DNA from: an uncultured Prevotella sp.
GTDB lineage: Bacteria > Bacteroidota > Bacteroidia > Bacteroidales > Bacteroidaceae
DNA: 64,000 nucleotides
Reading direction: 5' to 3'
Assembly: GCA_944319935.1 (NCBI GenBank)
Contig: CALUFM010000006.1
Location: 93,616 to 157,615 of the forward strand
In this document: piece by piece, positions 35,159 through 43,893 of the stretch
Layout: each line of letters begins with the position of its first letter
Numbering within the stretch: the first letter of the stretch is position 1
Made by a program: the position numbers and the translations under genes
Notes under the pieces: model-generated
What the model saw: only the letters and a program-made list of their open reading frames with translations
Told to the model about the DNA's origin: nothing
Database searches by the model: none

Positions 35159-36883
35159 TTACTTGATGACTTTCTTTACCTGCGAGCCGTTCTTGATAAT
35201 CAGCACGCCCTCGGCCGGAACATCGGCTACAGAGAATCCTGCTACAGGGGCAGAGTAAACCATGCGGCCTGACATGTCGTAAACGCGCACGATGCCGTCG
35301 CCGGTGTTGTCGCCCACCTCAACGCCGCTGATGCCAGTCGTTGCGGTCCAGTTGGGATTGTTCTCTGCGGTGAGGCTCAGCGTAGAGCCGCTCTTGGTCA
35401 GGATGTAGCTGTTGTTGACGGTTTCATGGCTGCGCATGGGCTGCATGGTAGCCTCAAGGGGTGACTGCGAAGCCACGAATATGCGGTATTCGCCGTCTGC
35501 CAAGGCTTCAACGCTGACAGGGTCTTTCTGTCCGAAGAATTCAATCTCTCCGTATTCAACAGCCCTTGACGCTGAATAAGAGTTCAATGTCCTCAACACC
35601 GTCCTCTTGCCCGTAGACATATTCTCGGCAACGAGGAGGATGTCACCATAGAAAGACTCAACGTCAAGGTTGGCGGCAGAGATTTGAGAGAATGTCAACT
35701 GGCTGCCGTCAGTGCCCATCTCAAGAGCCCTTGTGAGACTCCACATCGAGAAGTATCCGGGATTGTAACGCTCGTCGGTCTCAGGACGCACTACAACCAT
35801 GTTCTGAGAGAGGAACGAATTGTAGTTGGCCGAAGGAGGATCGAGCAGCGAGATGTCATAGAAACCGTCGTCAGAGCCTTCCCAGCCCCAGTTGACACGC
35901 ACAAGGCCGTCGGCGTCATATCCGTCAATCACGAAAGAGTGACCGCCGAACTCTTCAGCCTGGCCGCCGTAAAGCACGGGGCAACCGTCGCTAAGCTCAC
36001 GGTAAACGATGTCCATCCACTCCTGCTGCGGGTAGTAGTCGCGCATGTACATCTTGATGTTGTCGTTGTAACGGAAATAGTTGCGCAACGACAGGCAAGC
36101 CACATTGTGCAGCGCGCCGCTCGCGCCTACCTGGTAATTCATCTCCACAGAGATGCCGACATGCGCCATGAGGGTGGCCACAGCGTTTGCCTGTATCAAA
36201 GTGTATTTGCCCTCTTCGTAAACCGGAAGCATGTTGGCATAGTCATAATGTGCCCGGTCATAGTCGGCCTCGAGGCTCTGCACTTTTCCGCTTGCGTCAG
36301 TGAATGTATAAGACGAATAGCCTTCGCCCGTCTCAGGCCACTTGTGGTAATACATTATCTGAGATATGGCCGTGGCCACACACCCCGTAAGATAGTGGGT
36401 AGACGCTCCGGTACTCGAGCTTATATATGTGGGGCACATGTTGTAATACGGCGCGCTTTGCCCCCATTTTGTGGTCATCAGTCCAGGCACTTCGGACTTC
36501 AGACCGTCAGGGATGACGCGTGTAGCCGCCTTGGTCTCGCCGGCAGCCTGAGCAGCAAGAGCCTCTGACATGGCGTTCATCCACCACTGCAGACCGGGAT
36601 TGTCACCATTGGAAAGCTTGCTGTCGCTATAACCGAGTACGGCGGGGAAGCGGTCGTCATTCGCGATGACGGCGTAACCGCCGTTCTCATAACCCAATAC
36701 AGTAAGCTGAGGTACGGTTTTCAGCACTTTCAAGCCGTCAGCCGCGTTAGCTGATGAACGTGTTTTAGCCACAGGGATAACCTTGCTCGCTGCGGCTTTC
36801 ATCTCTTCAAGACTCCTCGGTCCTGCCATGGCAACAAGCGGCAGGGCAAGAATCAATGACATCGAAAGTAATACTTTTTTCAT
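35159..36883 (-). CDS. C10 family cysteine peptidase, first of a tandem pair
   Basis: 574 residues, the same plan as its downstream neighbour: signal peptide, prodomain (LTVLGYENGGYAVIANDDRF), catalytic C168 in YLTGCVATAISQIMYYHKWP, H315 in GGHSFVIDGYDADG, VNWGWEG at 330-336, and a C-terminal DMSGRMVYSAP ... KKVIK part like a type IX sorting domain. Both active-site residues are intact. A hairpin with T-run between this gene and the susCD block suggests partial separation of transcripts; no clear promoter was found in the 27 bases left between them, so read-through is likely. Confidence 0.88.
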   Translation of the reverse strand: MKKVLLSMSLILALPLVAMAGPRSLEEMKAAASKVIPVAKTRSSANAADGLKVLKTVPQLTVLGYENGGYAVIANDDRFPAVLGYSDSKLSNGDNPGLQWWMNAMSEALAAQAAGETKAATRVIPDGLKSEVPGLMTTKWGQSAPYYNMCPTYISSSTGASTHYLTGCVATAISQIMYYHKWPETGEGYSSYTFTDASGKVQSLEADYDRAHYDYANMLPVYEEGKYTLIQANAVATLMAHVGISVEMNYQVGASGALHNVACLSLRNYFRYNDNIKMYMRDYYPQQEWMDIVYRELSDGCPVLYGGQAEEFGGHSFVIDGYDADGLVRVNWGWEGSDDGFYDISLLDPPSANYNSFLSQNMVVVRPETDERYNPGYFSMWSLTRALEMGTDGSQLTFSQISAANLDVESFYGDILLVAENMSTGKRTVLRTLNSYSASRAVEYGEIEFFGQKDPVSVEALADGEYRIFVASQSPLEATMQPMRSHETVNNSYILTKSGSTLSLTAENNPNWTATTGISGVEVGDNTGDGIVRVYDMSGRMVYSAPVAGFSVADVPAEGVLIIKNGSQVKKVIK

Positions 36884-36910
36884 AGCTGTATTTTGTAATG
36901 GTGTTTATGT

Positions 36911-36949
36911 TTTAAAAGAGGGCGCATCAAACATCATGAAGCGCCCTCT
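36911..36949 (-). terminator. Hairpin after the susCD-Calx block
   Basis: On the minus strand AGAGGGCGC (36949-36941), a 15-base loop, GCGCCCTCT (36925-36917), then TTTTAAAA. It fits a factor-independent terminator or attenuator between the Calx-beta gene and the C10 peptidase genes. Confidence 0.75.
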
Positions 36950-36970
36950 TCTGGATTTCCGAACAAGGCT

Positions 36971-37930
36971 TTATTCAGCCTTTGTGAATGTTACGTCTTT
37001 GTATCCGTTGAACGAATAGAAACCACCCTGGTAGCTGAAGCCCAGCAAGAGCTGAGTGCCGTCAGCCGGGAACTTTATCTCCGTAGGCGGCCTGATGCCG
37101 TCAGGCTGGAGCTGCCATTCGTCAGAAGTCCATGTCGCTGTCGGCTGGAATTCGCCAGTCGGGCTTACAAGTGCCCAGCGCAGGTCAACCGTGACAACCT
37201 CTGTTCCAGTCACAGGGTCGTAAGTCTGAACCTGTCCGAGGTTGTCGCCGCACGGGAAGGCCAGCGTACCTGTATTCGTAGCTGCATCCAGTGAGTAGTT
37301 CATCGTCCAGACAACTTCCGCTCCGGTGAGGATTTCAGTCGAGGTGAACGTCAGGCGGCGGTTGTAAGCGGCGTCGCTCATGCTTGTTGCACCGTCAACA
37401 GTTACCAACGCTGCTATCGGTGCCGGCTGTCCGTTTGCGTCAGAACCAGTAGCGTTGAAGTACCATGTCCCAAAGAAGTTGAAGTACGGGTCTTTGTCAT
37501 CGTCTATGATGGTAACCTGCGTTGTCTGTGTAGAAACCTCGGCACCCTCGACAGAAGCGATTGTCAGGTTGAAGCTCCTGTCATCATTGATTTCATTATC
37601 GTTGATGACCTTCAACTCAACATTGATTGTACCAGTACTCAAAGTGTCGGCGTTGAGGTTGAGAGTCTTGTCTGTGATGATATAGTTCTCACCTTCAACC
37701 GCGCCGTTCTGGCCGGCAGGAGTAGCCTCGATTGTCACATGGATGGGGCCGTTGCGCTTCCCTGTAACGTTGATAGGGATTTGAAGATATCCAGACGAGG
37801 CCTCGCTTATTTCAACTGTGCTGCTTGCAAAGCCCAAGGTGCATTGCGCTGAGTTGACATCGTCATCCTCGCAAGAGGCGAAGAACGGCACAGCCGCTGC
37901 AAGCAATATTAATGATTTTATAAATTTCAT
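36971..37930 (-). CDS. Calx-beta domain lipoprotein
   Basis: 319 residues. Lipoprotein signal with C20 followed by EDDDVN, an acidic run typical of surface-exposed Bacteroidetes lipoproteins. Residues about 30-145 look like a Calx-beta domain (VEGENYIITDKTLNLNADTL ... VTIIDDDKDPYF). The C-terminal half is a beta-rich domain I do not recognise. As third gene after susC and susD (29 bases from susD) it is probably a surface ligand-binding partner of that uptake system, but its ligand is unknown. Confidence 0.75.
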   Translation of the reverse strand: MKFIKSLILLAAAVPFFASCEDDDVNSAQCTLGFASSTVEISEASSGYLQIPINVTGKRNGPIHVTIEATPAGQNGAVEGENYIITDKTLNLNADTLSTGTINVELKVINDNEINDDRSFNLTIASVEGAEVSTQTTQVTIIDDDKDPYFNFFGTWYFNATGSDANGQPAPIAALVTVDGATSMSDAAYNRRLTFTSTEILTGAEVVWTMNYSLDAATNTGTLAFPCGDNLGQVQTYDPVTGTEVVTVDLRWALVSPTGEFQPTATWTSDEWQLQPDGIRPPTEIKFPADGTQLLLGFSYQGGFYSFNGYKDVTFTKAE

Positions 37931-37959
37931 GATTCTTTATTCTTTTAATGTGATTAGAA

Positions 37960-39510
37960 TTAATAACCAGGATTCTGCACAACATTCGGGTTGGCGTTGA
38001 CTTCCGCTTGCGGTATAGGCCATACAATCTGGTTGTCAGTGGCACCCTTAACCAAGCCTGTCGTAGTGGCAGAACCCGGCTGGAGACACATAGATTCGTT
38101 CTGCGGCGTGCCACGGGTTACGCCCAGATGCCAACGTTTGAGGTCGAACAGGCGCATGCCTTCGCCGAGGAACTCACGCTGACGCTCCTCACGGATTACC
38201 TCCAAGAGGTCTTGGCCTGTGAGGCTTCCCAGTTCAGAGCTGATGTTGAAGTTCCTGATGCGGTTTCTCATCTGTTCACCAAGATAGCTGCGAGCCTGAA
38301 CATCTTCACCCATCATAGCGTAAGCCTCTGCTGCGATGAGGTACATCTCAGAGATGCGGAACACTTTGGGCTGAACCATTGCGCGAGAATACTCGTCACC
38401 TGAGTTCAGGTTATACAGGTAGCCTTCATACGGATACTTTGAGAGAATGTAGACAGAGCCTGATTCACCAGTGTTGGTCTGCATGTCTTCCAAAGAGAAG
38501 TAAACAGACTTACGATAGTCACCCTCAGGATAAAGGTTGATGACAGCCTGTGTAGGCAGATAGTCAGGAGACTGGCCTTCACGTGCCGGCCAATAAATCT
38601 GTCCCATCTGTCCGACGCGCTCGTCAACATTCCGTACAGAGAGCTTGAAGATGGTCTCGGGGTCAGTAGTGCTTGACGTGCCATGCTCCCACATGTTGTT
38701 CAGGTTGTTCACGCTGTTGGCGAACCTGTAAGTGGTAGAGTTGGCAACCTCAGAAGCCAACTGAGCGGCCAACGGATAGTTGTCCATTGAAAGGGCTACA
38801 CGTGCCTGCATTGCCTTGACAGCATCGGTGGAGATGTAGTAGTTGCTACGCTCAGGAGCCACGGTGATGTATTTGGCCGCGCTGTCCAAGTCTTCAACTA
38901 TCTGTGCGTAAGTCTCGCGGAGAGTCTTGCGGGCAGGATAAGTCGCTACGTCATCAGACGGATAGAAGTCAAGACGGTAAGACACACCGCTGTTGGGGGC
39001 GTCAGCCGTAGCGTCGTCCTCATAGTCTATGCAGAAATACTGAGCCAGGTTGTACAGGGCGAAAGCGCGTGTGAAGAAAGCTACACCCTTGGTCTCGTTG
39101 ACTTCCTTCATTGCATCAGGAGTGAAGACTGTCTCATTTGACATGTCACACTTGTTGTAGCCGTCAATGACGAAGTTAGAGGTCGCAATGACAGCCTGGT
39201 AGTTACCGTAAACAGTACCAGCCTCCTGCAAGTTCTCGGCGTAACTCCATGTGTACATGTAACCAAACGTTCCCAAATATCCAGCAACGGCGTTGAACTC
39301 GTCACACTGGATGTCAGGGGCATTGATGGCAGATGTATTTCCAACTGATATACGCATCATCCTATAAAGGTTGTTGCGCATCGACTCGAAGTCGGTAGGC
39401 GTCACCAAGGCCTCGTCAGTCGGGATTGAATCGTAAGGTTCTTTGTCCATGTCGCAAGAAGCGAATGTAAGCGCAAGAGCCATTACAGGTAATAATATCT
39501 TTTTGTTCAT
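37960..39510 (-). CDS. SusD/RagB-type surface nutrient-binding lipoprotein
   Basis: 516 residues from ATG 39510 (MNKKILLPVMALALTFASC, lipid-modified C19). Tetratricopeptide-like helices and the C-terminal SusD features (MYLIAAEAYAMMGED, REERQREFLGEGMRLFDLKRW) are clear. It forms the lid of the SusCD transporter on the cell surface. The ATG chosen follows the susC stop by 39 bases; a longer opening overlapping this gap lacks a signal peptide at its start. No glycoside hydrolase, sulfatase or lyase gene is adjacent, so the substrate may be a peptide or a glycan processed elsewhere. Confidence 0.92.
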   Translation of the reverse strand: MNKKILLPVMALALTFASCDMDKEPYDSIPTDEALVTPTDFESMRNNLYRMMRISVGNTSAINAPDIQCDEFNAVAGYLGTFGYMYTWSYAENLQEAGTVYGNYQAVIATSNFVIDGYNKCDMSNETVFTPDAMKEVNETKGVAFFTRAFALYNLAQYFCIDYEDDATADAPNSGVSYRLDFYPSDDVATYPARKTLRETYAQIVEDLDSAAKYITVAPERSNYYISTDAVKAMQARVALSMDNYPLAAQLASEVANSTTYRFANSVNNLNNMWEHGTSSTTDPETIFKLSVRNVDERVGQMGQIYWPAREGQSPDYLPTQAVINLYPEGDYRKSVYFSLEDMQTNTGESGSVYILSKYPYEGYLYNLNSGDEYSRAMVQPKVFRISEMYLIAAEAYAMMGEDVQARSYLGEQMRNRIRNFNISSELGSLTGQDLLEVIREERQREFLGEGMRLFDLKRWHLGVTRGTPQNESMCLQPGSATTTGLVKGATDNQIVWPIPQAEVNANPNVVQNPGY

Positions 39511-39549
39511 TGTTGTTACCTTCTTTAATTTGATGTTTATGTGCATTGA

Positions 39550-42500
39550 TTAGAATGTCAATTGTGCGCCGAAAGAGTACTGGCGTGTGTTCGGGTAGTT
39601 ACCGATAGACAGAACGCTGTCAACTTCAGGGTCATATCCCTTATAGCTTGTGAATGTCAACAGGTTACGGCCGGTGAAGAACACCTTGGCACCCTTGAAG
39701 ATTCTGGTAGCCTTCATCCACTTCTCGGGGAATGTGTAAGACAACTGCAAGAACTTCAGGCGCACGAAAGAAGCGTTCTCGAGGAACTGGGTATCAATCT
39801 GCCTTACAACATTAGCAGCGGGAACGCTTGTAACGTCGCCAGGCTTCATCCACATGTTCAGCATGTTGGTAGACTGGTTGGTTGTGGCTGCGAACTGCGG
39901 GTTTTCAAGCATGTAACGCTCGCTGTTGTACATGTAACGGTCGAACATGCCAGAGAACTGTACGTCAAGCTGGAAGCCTTTCCATGCAAGGGTCGTACTC
40001 AGACCGGCTGTCCAAGGAGCAATTGAGTTCTTGCCTGTCTGCACCTTGTTGGCGGCAGAGTAAACCTTGGTGTAGTTGCCGTCCTTGTCGAGCCATACGC
40101 TCTGTCCGTCAGCGGGGTCAACGTGGTCCCAACGTACCATGTAGAACTCTCCGTAAGGATGGCCGACCTCAAGCTGAACGAAGTCGCCTGAAGAATAAGA
40201 GTCAAGACCCTGGAACAGCTTGGTAACCTCGTTAGAGTTGTAGTTGCCGTTGACCTTAACGTTCCAGTACCAGTCCTTGTTGCGGATAATGTCAACACCG
40301 ATGGTGAAGTCAACACCACGGTTGCGCATCTCGGCAACGTTACCCCATCCTGAAGCGAAACCTGTCGTATAAGAATAAGGTATAGACATGAGCATGTCTG
40401 ACGTTATCTTGTTGTAATACTGTACGTCGAAGTCAACGCGGTTGAAGAGACGGCCTGACAAGCCAACGTTGAATGTCTTAACAGTTTCCCATGTCAATTC
40501 GTCGTTACCCGGAGTGGCGAGAGCTGTTGAAGAGCCGTTGTTGTAAGAACCTGTCGCACCAATAAGAGACATGGCCATGTACGGGTTGATACCAGAGTTA
40601 CCAGTAGAACCGTAACTTACCCTTGCCTGCAAGTCGTTGAGCCATGAGCGTGTAGACTTCATGAACTTCTCGTTTGTGATGTTCCACATCGCAGCGGCAG
40701 CACCGAAAGTACCCCAGCGGTGACCGTCGGCGAAGAGAGAAGAACCGTCGCGGCGGACAGAGAGGTCAAGGAAGTAACGGTTGTCGAAAGCATAGTTCAG
40801 CATACCGAACCAAGAGTTGCGCACCTCTTCACTGATTGAATGGGCAGGAACGCTGACACCACTCTGAGTTGCGGCCGACATCAGCATCAAGCGGTTGTCA
40901 ACAAGTCCGTTTACAGAAGCACCGAAAGCAACAGTCTTTGTATTGGTAGACTCTTGACCTAACAGCACTGTGAAGTCATGCTTGCCAAGGATGTTGAACT
41001 TGTACTCTGCCGTGTTGGTGACAGTCCAACGATAATACGTTGAAGCCTGCTCCATAGCCGTACCGAAAGGATTGTCCGTGATACCGTCTTCCTGCATGGT
41101 GTTGTAGAACTTGCCGCTTGTGCGGAGAACGTTCCAGTCAAGACCTACGGCCGAACGGATGTTCAAGCCCTTGATGGGGTTGATGTTTACAAATGCGTTT
41201 TCGTTGATACGCACGCGGTCATAAACCATCGGCTGCATGGCGGCGAGGTAATCAGGGTTCCAGCAGTTCATCATGGTGAACAGCTTGTTGACTTCGCCGA
41301 ATCCTTCAAACTTACTGTTGGCATAGTCGATTGAGCCGTCGGGGTTGTAAACCAGGCCGAGGATTTCGCGCGGAGTCTGCGTGGGCAGATAAACGTGTGC
41401 TGCCACAGACTTGTTGTGAAGGTTGGTACCGTCAGTACCCCAAGTGGTAGAACGTGTCTTGGTGTAGGCGAGGTTGGTGTTAGAACCAATCTTCAACCAA
41501 GGAGTGATGTTGGCCTCAAGGTTCGTACGCAATGTCTCACGGCGGAGGCTTGAGTCGTCATAAAGACCGCTGGCGTCATAGTGAGAGAACGAAACGAGGT
41601 AGTTCATATTCTGCGAACCGCCGCGCACGCTGGCGTCGATTTGGGTGATAGGAGCGGTGTTGCCGAGGTATTCCTTAGCCCAGTCGGTGCTGATGTTGTT
41701 CTTGATGTAGAAGTTCTTCATGTCCTGGAATGACTGAGTGTTGGCCAAAGCCGGAGACATCATTTCCTGGAACTGGAACCACTGGGCAGAGTTCATCATG
41801 TCCATGCCGTCATGAGCGATTTCAGATATAGAGTACTGCGCTGACACCGAGATTGTCGGAGCCTCGCCGAACTTACCTTTCTTAGATGTCACGATAACGA
41901 CACCGTTGGCGGCGCGTGAACCGTAGATGGCGGTAGAAGAAGCGTCCTTCAACACTGTCACGTTCTCGATGTCGTTAGGGTTGAGCGACACGAACGTAGA
42001 AGATGAGATCTCGCTACCGTCGAGAATGTAGAGAGGTTCTGTTGAAGCGTTGATTGACGTAGTACCGCGGATGGTCATTGTCGAGGTTGAAGAGGGCTCA
42101 CCAGAAGAGGTAAACACCTGCAGACCTGCCACCTGGCCCTGAAGGGCGTCAGCCACGTTGGCCGCGGGACGGTTGGCGATGGCCTCGCTTGACACAGAGC
42201 TGACAGAACCGGCAATGGTTCCGAGCTTACGTGCAGAACCGTAACCTACGACAACAAGCTCGTCGAGCGAGGCGTCGTCCGGCTCAAGAGTCACCTTCAT
42301 GTTGTTGGCGGCTTTCACCGTAACGGTCTTCATACCGATGTAAGAGACCGAAAGCTCCGCCCCCTGGGGCGCGCTGATGGTGAACTTACCGTCCACGTCG
42401 GTTACCGCACCGGTATTAGAACCGGGCACGCGGACCGTGGCGCCGATGACGGGCTGGCCGTCCTCTTGGGACACCACTGTTCCCGTGATTGATGTTTGCG

Positions 42501-42561
42501 CCAATGCCATTCCTATCGATAGGAACAGGCCGGCCAAAATCATTGTTAGTTTTCTTTTCAT
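39550..42561 (-). CDS. SusC/RagA-type TonB-dependent outer membrane transporter
   Basis: 1003 residues. Signal peptide (MKRKLTMILAGLFLSIGMALA), a carboxypeptidase-regulatory-like domain (TSITGTVVSQEDGQPVIGAT, to about residue 95), a plug domain (LGTIAGSVSSVSSEAIANRP ... VLKDASSTAIYGSRAANGVV) and a 22-strand barrel ending YSFGAQLTF. It imports ligands captured by SusD with TonB energy. It has a perfect promoter and is first gene of the minus-strand block continuing through susD, the Calx-beta lipoprotein and probably the C10 peptidases. No adjacent anti-sigma or hybrid two-component regulator is seen. Confidence 0.94.
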   Translation of the reverse strand: MKRKLTMILAGLFLSIGMALAQTSITGTVVSQEDGQPVIGATVRVPGSNTGAVTDVDGKFTISAPQGAELSVSYIGMKTVTVKAANNMKVTLEPDDASLDELVVVGYGSARKLGTIAGSVSSVSSEAIANRPAANVADALQGQVAGLQVFTSSGEPSSTSTMTIRGTTSINASTEPLYILDGSEISSSTFVSLNPNDIENVTVLKDASSTAIYGSRAANGVVIVTSKKGKFGEAPTISVSAQYSISEIAHDGMDMMNSAQWFQFQEMMSPALANTQSFQDMKNFYIKNNISTDWAKEYLGNTAPITQIDASVRGGSQNMNYLVSFSHYDASGLYDDSSLRRETLRTNLEANITPWLKIGSNTNLAYTKTRSTTWGTDGTNLHNKSVAAHVYLPTQTPREILGLVYNPDGSIDYANSKFEGFGEVNKLFTMMNCWNPDYLAAMQPMVYDRVRINENAFVNINPIKGLNIRSAVGLDWNVLRTSGKFYNTMQEDGITDNPFGTAMEQASTYYRWTVTNTAEYKFNILGKHDFTVLLGQESTNTKTVAFGASVNGLVDNRLMLMSAATQSGVSVPAHSISEEVRNSWFGMLNYAFDNRYFLDLSVRRDGSSLFADGHRWGTFGAAAAMWNITNEKFMKSTRSWLNDLQARVSYGSTGNSGINPYMAMSLIGATGSYNNGSSTALATPGNDELTWETVKTFNVGLSGRLFNRVDFDVQYYNKITSDMLMSIPYSYTTGFASGWGNVAEMRNRGVDFTIGVDIIRNKDWYWNVKVNGNYNSNEVTKLFQGLDSYSSGDFVQLEVGHPYGEFYMVRWDHVDPADGQSVWLDKDGNYTKVYSAANKVQTGKNSIAPWTAGLSTTLAWKGFQLDVQFSGMFDRYMYNSERYMLENPQFAATTNQSTNMLNMWMKPGDVTSVPAANVVRQIDTQFLENASFVRLKFLQLSYTFPEKWMKATRIFKGAKVFFTGRNLLTFTSYKGYDPEVDSVLSIGNYPNTRQYSFGAQLTF

Positions 42562-42613
42562 AGATACTCTCTCTTAATTAATTTGATTAAGTTATTACAT
42601 TTATTACAATTTG

Positions 42614-42644
42614 CAAATTTAAAGATAAATTCAACATGAACAAA
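42614..42644 (-). promoter_or_regulatory. Promoter of the susCD block
   Basis: On the minus strand TTTG (42644-42641), exactly 19 bases, TAAATTTG (42621-42614). Full consensus match; start near 42609, leader about 48 bases. Confidence 0.82.
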
Positions 42645-43011
42645 ATAAGAACGAGAAAAAAGTGCGTGGACGTCCGTTTTTTAACAAAAGAGATAAGTAT
42701 TTCAGCCTTTTTCCTCGATAAGTGACGTTTTTACACCAAAAATTCTTTCACTTTGTATAGCAAAAAGGCCGTATTAACAGTGTATGTTTACAACCATTAT
42801 CACGTTTTGAAAACAGGCGGAATTGACGCAAAGTGCGTAAAGCCACGCAACTACGCACATCGGGCGCAACCACGCCCGCAAACCGCGCCTGAAGCACGGC
42901 ATAGCTGAAAGTTACATTTTGTCACTTTTGGCCTTTGTTTGTGAACATACGTCAAAACACTGCCGCGCAATGGTGACGCCGCCATTACGCAAACGGGGCG
43001 CAAACCGCCGT

Positions 43012-43127
43012 AAGGCATTTGCCAGCCCCATGTGCCAGCCCTTGATTTTGCCCCTTCGGCAGTTGCCAGGGCAGACACAGGGGCCTGCCCCTACGGCAGC
43101 GGTTTTTAAATATTTTAGACAAGCAAG
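43012..43127. repeat. Family E pair followed by a family F copy
   Basis: A worn left arm (43012-43056, CCGTAAGGC ... CCATGTGCCAGCCC) faces GGGCAGACACAGGGGCCTGC/CCCTACGGC (43069-43097), like the family E element at 33023. It is directly followed by AGCGGTTTTTAAATATTTTA plus GACAAGCAAG (43098-43127, family F), an inverted near-copy of 46509-46538. The rest of the 940-base gap up to crcB holds short ORFs without family resemblance. Confidence 0.6.
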
Positions 43128-43330
43128 CCCCACGCCGAACTGGCACTAATATATAATAAGGTGGACTTACATGCGCCAGTACACCCCGTCACACGAGGGG
43201 AAGCCGACCGCAACAGGCCTGGCCCGGCAGGGAACGCGCCCGCCCGCGGCGAGACCTGACGAGGGCGTTCCCGCCCGCCTTCTACGCAACCGCGCATGGC
43301 CGCCGTGCCCGGCGGGCGCGCATGGCCGGG

Positions 43331-43425
43331 CAAGAGGTGGCCTTTCACGTTGCAAAAGGCCACCTCTTGCCGCGCGAAAGACGGCCTTTTGAAAGGCGAA
43401 AGGCCGCATCTTGCGACACGCCGCA
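43331..43425. repeat. Family D hairpin cluster upstream of crcB
   Basis: CAAGAGGTGGCCTTT (43331-43345) pairs perfectly with 43355-43369. Further GACGGCCTTTTGAAAGGC and GAAAGGCCGCATCTTGCG words follow to 43425. No TCAATACATTACA-type tail was recognised. Confidence 0.7.
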
Positions 43426-43468
43426 CGGCGGCGGCCCTTTACGTTTAGCAACTTTAACCGCACTTGTC

Positions 43469-43499
43469 ATTGCCGTTAGCGTGATTTTGCGTAACTTTG
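43469..43499 (+). promoter_or_regulatory. Promoter of crcB, almost touching the start codon
   Basis: ATTG (43469-43472), 19 bases, TAACTTTG (43492-43499). Transcription should begin near 43504, so the leader before ATG 43507 would be about 0-4 bases. Confidence 0.75.
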
Positions 43500-43506
43500 C
43501 ACCACA

Positions 43507-43893
43507 ATGATCAAGAACATCCTCCTCGTGGCATTGGGTGGAGCCGTGGGCAGCGTGGCGCGCTACCTGCTCTCACGGGCGGTTGACGGCACGGCCATGG
43601 CGGCGTTCCCGCTGGGCACGATGGCGGCCAACGTGCTTGGCTGCCTGGCCATAGGCGTCGTCGTCGGACTGGCGTCGGGCGCGGGCGCGCCTGTCAGCCA
43701 GGAGATGAAGCTGCTGCTCACCACGGGCTTCTGCGGCGGGTTCACGACGTTCAGCACGTTCATGAACGAGTCAGTGACGCTAATCAAGGGCGGCGACATC
43801 CTGACCTGCGCCCTCTACATTGGCGCAAGCGTGGCCTTGGGGCTGGTAGCCGCGGCGGGAGGACTGCAACTGTCAAAACTTTATTTCCAATGA
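43507..43893 (+). CDS. crcB: Fluoride channel CrcB (Fluc)
   Basis: 128 residues, four membrane segments. Family motifs LVALGGAVGSVARYLLS at the N-terminus and TTGFCGGFTTFSTFMNE in the third segment (with the conserved Phe and Thr/Ser of the fluoride path) are intact. Dual-topology dimers export fluoride passively. The start is supported by the family N-terminus, although the promoter box ends only seven bases upstream, implying a nearly leaderless message and leaving no room for a fluoride riboswitch. It overlaps the next gene by four bases (ATGA). Confidence 0.93.
   Translation: MIKNILLVALGGAVGSVARYLLSRAVDGTAMAAFPLGTMAANVLGCLAIGVVVGLASGAGAPVSQEMKLLLTTGFCGGFTTFSTFMNESVTLIKGGDILTCALYIGASVALGLVAAAGGLQLSKLYFQ

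Noticed and set aside
43128..43506. Fluoride riboswitch before crcB
   Set aside because: The promoter ends seven bases before the start codon, so no leader remains to hold one; the upstream sequence is a family D hairpin cluster instead.
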